Assembly (NCBI GenBank): GCA_934418055.1
Contig: CAKRWX010000119.1
Coordinates: forward strand, 1-7,326
From: an uncultured Lachnospiraceae bacterium
GTDB taxonomy: Bacteria > Bacillota > Clostridia > Lachnospirales > Lachnospiraceae
Reading direction: 5' to 3'
Length of the DNA: 7,326 nucleotides
A model generated the notes under the pieces. It did not search any database and was not told where the DNA came from. It was given only the letters and a program-made list of their open reading frames with translations. Positions 5,992 through 7,326 of this stretch are shown here, piece after piece; positions within the stretch are counted from its first letter, which is position 1, and each line of letters starts with the position of its first letter. Both the position numbers and the translations under genes were made by a program.

Positions 5992-6786
5992 TTAGCTGGA
6001 TGTTGTGCTCCTGGAAAAGCTGCAGATATTTTTTTTAGGTAGCTGGTCTGTGAACACATGATCAATGTCACTGAGCGGAGAGTAGACCATGAGTGCAGAC
6101 TTGTCGAATTTACTGTGATCAACCAGAAGATAGTGAATACAACTTTGTTCCAGTGCAACCTTTTTGATTTCATATTCTTCAGGAGACGCATTGGCTGCGC
6201 CAAACTCTGTTATGCCAGTGCATGCCATAAATGCCTTTTGCATGTGATAGCGGCGCAAATACTCCTGACAGCCGTTGCCTACAGAGGATGCAGACCTTGT
6301 ATTGATAATGCCGGGAAGCATAATGGTTTTTATGCTGCTATAGGCAAGGGCCTTGGAGGCAACCAGTATGCTGTTTGTAAGAACAGTGAGATTGGGCACA
6401 TCAACCAGATAGTCAATGATGCCAAGTGTGGAAGTTCCGGTATCAATATAAATGGTGTCATTTGCTTTTACAGTAGATGCGGCTAATCTGGCAATTCGTT
6501 TTTTTTCATCAGCATTTTGAATATTTCGCTCTGAATAAGAAATAAGACCGTCCAGAGGTGCATCATTTAAATTGCGTGCAATGACACCGCCGTAAACCTT
6601 CTCTACGGTTCCACGAGGAGTAAGCTTATCCAAATCTCTTCGCAGTGTTGCAATGGAAATCTGAAAAGCGGTGCATAATTCATCTAAGGTCACAGATCTG
6701 TGTTCAATGTGGAGTCTGCCCAAAATCTGATAATTGCCTAAAAATGAGGTAATGTGAGAGTCTGAATTAGGAACTTTGGCTCTCAT
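5992..6786 (-). CDS. DeoR-family transcriptional repressor, C-terminus shifted in frame
   Basis: A 264-residue regulator. The winged helix-turn-helix is at about 20-68 (SVTLDELCTAFQIS, then ATLRRDLDKL, then VYGGV in the wing). The C-terminal sugar-phosphate sensor domain shows DTGTST (115-120), TNS (137-139), GITEFGA (191-197), DHSKFD (223-228) and LSDIDHVFTD (238-247). Known of the family: DNA binding is relieved by a phosphorylated sugar or polyol. The encoded end, KKNICSFSRSTTSS, is not family-like. After a run of eight A (6036-6029 on the minus strand) the -1 frame instead reads YLQLFQEHNIQLSIAE and stops at 5978, which matches the usual DeoR ending. So the gene has a real or artefactual frameshift, or it uses slippage. 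The start ATG is the first possible one (an in-frame TGA lies just upstream) and has only a weak AGG. It probably represses the next operon through the GCGGTAAT sites. Confidence 0.9.
   Translation of the reverse strand: MRAKVPNSDSHITSFLGNYQILGRLHIEHRSVTLDELCTAFQISIATLRRDLDKLTPRGTVEKVYGGVIARNLNDAPLDGLISYSERNIQNADEKKRIARLAASTVKANDTIYIDTGTSTLGIIDYLVDVPNLTVLTNSILVASKALAYSSIKTIMLPGIINTRSASSVGNGCQEYLRRYHMQKAFMACTGITEFGAANASPEEYEIKKVALEQSCIHYLLVDHSKFDKSALMVYSPLSDIDHVFTDQLPKKNICSFSRSTTSS
6029..6036 (-). other. A8 tract at the apparent frameshift in the DeoR-family gene
   Basis: On the minus strand the codons are CCT AAA AAA AAT. A -1 slip, or a ninth A, gives CCT AAA AAA AAA TAT CTG CAG and continues to a stop at 5980-5978, restoring a family-like C-terminus of 269 residues in total. 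A homopolymer of this length is prone to sequencing error, polymerase slippage and -1 ribosomal slippage. Confidence 0.75.
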
Positions 6787-6935
6787 AATTGCCTGTCATG
6801 TTCAAAAATTCAAGATTCTTACCGATGCATTGTTTAGAACATGGCTTTTGACACCTGAACCATGGTATTGCTTATGAAATTAAGCGGCTTGCTCAAAGAG
6901 GCCTTTTAGCGGGGAAGTCTTTGGCAGAGCCCAAG

Positions 6936-6961
6936 CATCAAGATGTTAACACATCATGATG
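6936..6961 (-). other. Leader hairpin B upstream of the DeoR-family gene
   Basis: Arms CATCA-x-GATGT and ACATC-x-TGATG pair over ten base pairs with one central mismatch and a 4-base loop (GTTA on the minus strand). No T run follows. It lies 150 bases before the start codon and 6 bases after the larger hairpin, within the inferred leader. Confidence 0.5.
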
Positions 6962-6967
6962 GCAAAC

Positions 6968-7009
6968 AGGCGGCAGTACCACATCTTAGATGAACGGTAT
7001 CTGCCGTCT
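6968..7009 (-). other. Leader hairpin A upstream of the DeoR-family gene
   Basis: AGGCGGCAG pairs with CTGCCGTCT (one G-U), then TACC with GGTA after a one-base bulge, and an inner CATC/GATG closes a TTA loop. This is a long, mostly GC stem. Read on the plus strand it is followed by TCTTCTAATTT and could be a weak terminator there; on the minus strand it would be a leader structure. Confidence 0.5.
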
Positions 7010-7065
7010 TCTAATTTATAATCAATTTTCTCACGTTTGTTACAACGTTCAGCAGAAGTCCTTGC

Positions 7066-7094
7066 ATTATACTAGATATGCTTATTTTAACATC
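7066..7094 (-). promoter_or_regulatory. Candidate promoter of the DeoR-family gene
   Basis: A perfect TATAAT lies at 7071-7066 on the minus strand. The hexamer 17 bases upstream (GATGTT) is a poor -35. The location just downstream of the terminator of the preceding gene fits a promoter. A second option is TTGTAA (7044-7039) with TATAAA 19 bases on. Confidence 0.45.
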
Positions 7095-7102
7095 CGCAGT
7101 TC

Positions 7103-7110
7103 ATTACCGC
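7103..7110 (-). promoter_or_regulatory. Operator-like half-site upstream of the DeoR-family promoter
   Basis: GCGGTAAT on the minus strand is identical to the half-site in the large inverted repeat and extends to GCGGTAATG, shared with the copy at 5909. It lies just upstream of the inferred -35 region of the regulator gene, which suggests autoregulation. Confidence 0.45.
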
Positions 7111-7117
7111 AAGGCGT

Positions 7118-7150
7118 AAAAAATCCCCATCCAATGCGGATAGGGATTTT
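7118..7150 (-). terminator. Intrinsic terminator of the aspartase/fumarase-family gene
   Basis: On the minus strand AAAATCCCTATCC (7150-7138) pairs over 13 bp with GGATGGGGATTTT (7132-7120), with one U-G wobble and a 5-base loop, ending in six T. It begins 5 bases after the stop codon. The plus strand also ends in TTTTCTT, so it may work both ways. Confidence 0.9.
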
Positions 7151-7155
7151 CTTCA

Positions 7156-7326
7156 TCAGCTCTTAAAATTCATATGATACTCCACCTGATGACCCGGCTG
7201 GGTCATATCCATCAGATCCAGATATTGATCCAGTTCCTGCTCGGTCAGGAGATGTTCGTCTAACACGATCTGGCGGACCGGAATACCGGTTTTCATGCAC
7301 TTTTTGGCAATCTCAGCGGATTTTTT
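7156..7326 (-). CDS. aspA: Aspartate ammonia-lyase (or fumarase-like) C-terminal end
   Basis: Only the last 56 codons are in the window, followed by tandem stops (TGA TGA). The fragment starts KKSAEIAKKCMKTG, continues VRQIVLDEHLLTEQELDQYL (23-42 region) and has MTQPG at 41-45. This is the small C-terminal helical domain of the aspartase/class II fumarase superfamily (pattern: IAK-x-A, tG-x-x-vre-vLe, glLt-eEld, NMT-x-P). Aspartase converts aspartate to fumarate and ammonia in the cytoplasm. The catalytic parts lie outside the window, so aspartase and fumarase cannot be separated with certainty; aspartase is favoured from the general look of the tail. A strong terminator directly after it separates this gene from the sugar operon, so a functional link is not indicated. 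Confidence 0.75.
   Translation of the reverse strand, partial: KKSAEIAKKCMKTGIPVRQIVLDEHLLTEQELDQYLDLMDMTQPGHQVEYHMNFKS

Larger units (their letters stand above)
6787..7117. other. Gene-free region: long leader and promoter of the DeoR-family gene
   Basis: About 330 bases with no gene that I recognise on either strand. It contains a perfect -10 box, an operator-like half-site, and two adjacent hairpins. If transcription starts near 7059, the DeoR-family gene has a leader of about 270 bases, which is unusually long. A stop-free plus-strand stretch (6852-6956, reading HLNHGIAYEIKRLAQRGLLA onward) has no start or ribosome site and may be chance or a relic. Confidence 0.5.

Noticed and set aside
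6058..6486. Plus-strand open frame opposite the DeoR-family gene
   Set aside because: It is antisense to clear DeoR motifs, and its composition looks like a shadow of the minus-strand gene.
5800..6856. Eleven-base match CTTTTGACACC on the minus strand at 5810-5800 and on the plus strand at 6846-6856
   Set aside because: The flanks do not match, and short AT-rich identities are expected by chance. I do not treat it as a repeat.
6852..6959. Plus-strand open stretch HLNHGIAYEIKRLAQRGLLA onward, ending in a stop at 6957 and followed by a hairpin
   Set aside because: It is bounded upstream by TGA at 6849, has no start codon or ribosome site, and I do not recognise the family. It might be a relic of a gene end but cannot be supported as a gene.
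6946..6984. Twelve-codon minus-strand ORF (MWYCRLFAIMMC) between the leader hairpins, reminiscent of an attenuator leader peptide
   Set aside because: No good ribosome site, no run of a regulatory amino acid, and no terminator/antiterminator pair evident. Such short ORFs arise by chance.
1..7326. Insertion sequences, CRISPR arrays, tRNA or rRNA genes, phage genes
   Set aside because: I found no transposase, regular repeat-spacer pattern, or RNA gene sequence in the window.

Overview
The window looks like part of a Clostridia chromosome, probably Lachnospiraceae-like. This is an inference from strong AGGAGG ribosome sites, moderate GC, a CUT1 sugar importer encoded without its own ATPase, and a YesM-like membrane sensor in a sugar operon. 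No taxonomic marker gene is present. Every gene I can support lies on the minus strand, so transcription runs from high to low coordinates.

Layout in transcription order: the last 56 codons of an aspartase/fumarase-family enzyme (7326-7156), followed by a strong intrinsic terminator (7150-7118). Next is about 330 bases without a recognisable gene, holding a perfect TATAAT box and two stable hairpins that would form a long leader for a DeoR-family repressor gene (6786-5992). A second intergenic region (about 370 bases) carries a perfect 14-bp inverted repeat plus further copies of the same half-site. After it comes a tight operon: sugar-binding lipoprotein (5607-4267), MalF-type permease (4175-3294), MalG-type permease (3294-2422), DhaK-like kinase subunit (2407-1391), DhaL-like kinase subunit (1378-743), and the first 250 codons of a membrane sensor protein (750-1, running off the window).

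Working model (inference): the importer brings in a small carbohydrate or polyol derivative. The DhaK/DhaL pair phosphorylates a short-chain ketose, either the imported compound or a product of it. The DeoR protein senses a phosphorylated intermediate and represses through the GCGGTAAT half-sites. The sensor encoded at the end of the operon adds an extracellular input. No DhaM phosphocarrier, ATPase subunit, dehydrogenase or hydrolase is visible, so the substrate cannot be named.

The main oddities are: (1) DhaK and DhaL keep the catalytic His and Asp residues but differ at several positions from classical dihydroxyacetone kinase, suggesting another substrate; (2) the DeoR gene has a run of eight A just before its end, and the -1 frame after it encodes the C-terminus expected for the family; (3) four exact GCGGTAAT half-sites and one near-match occur only in the two regulatory gaps; (4) a 25-nt hairpin lies between the binding-protein gene and the first permease gene, whose start is better placed at a TTG than at the upstream ATG.
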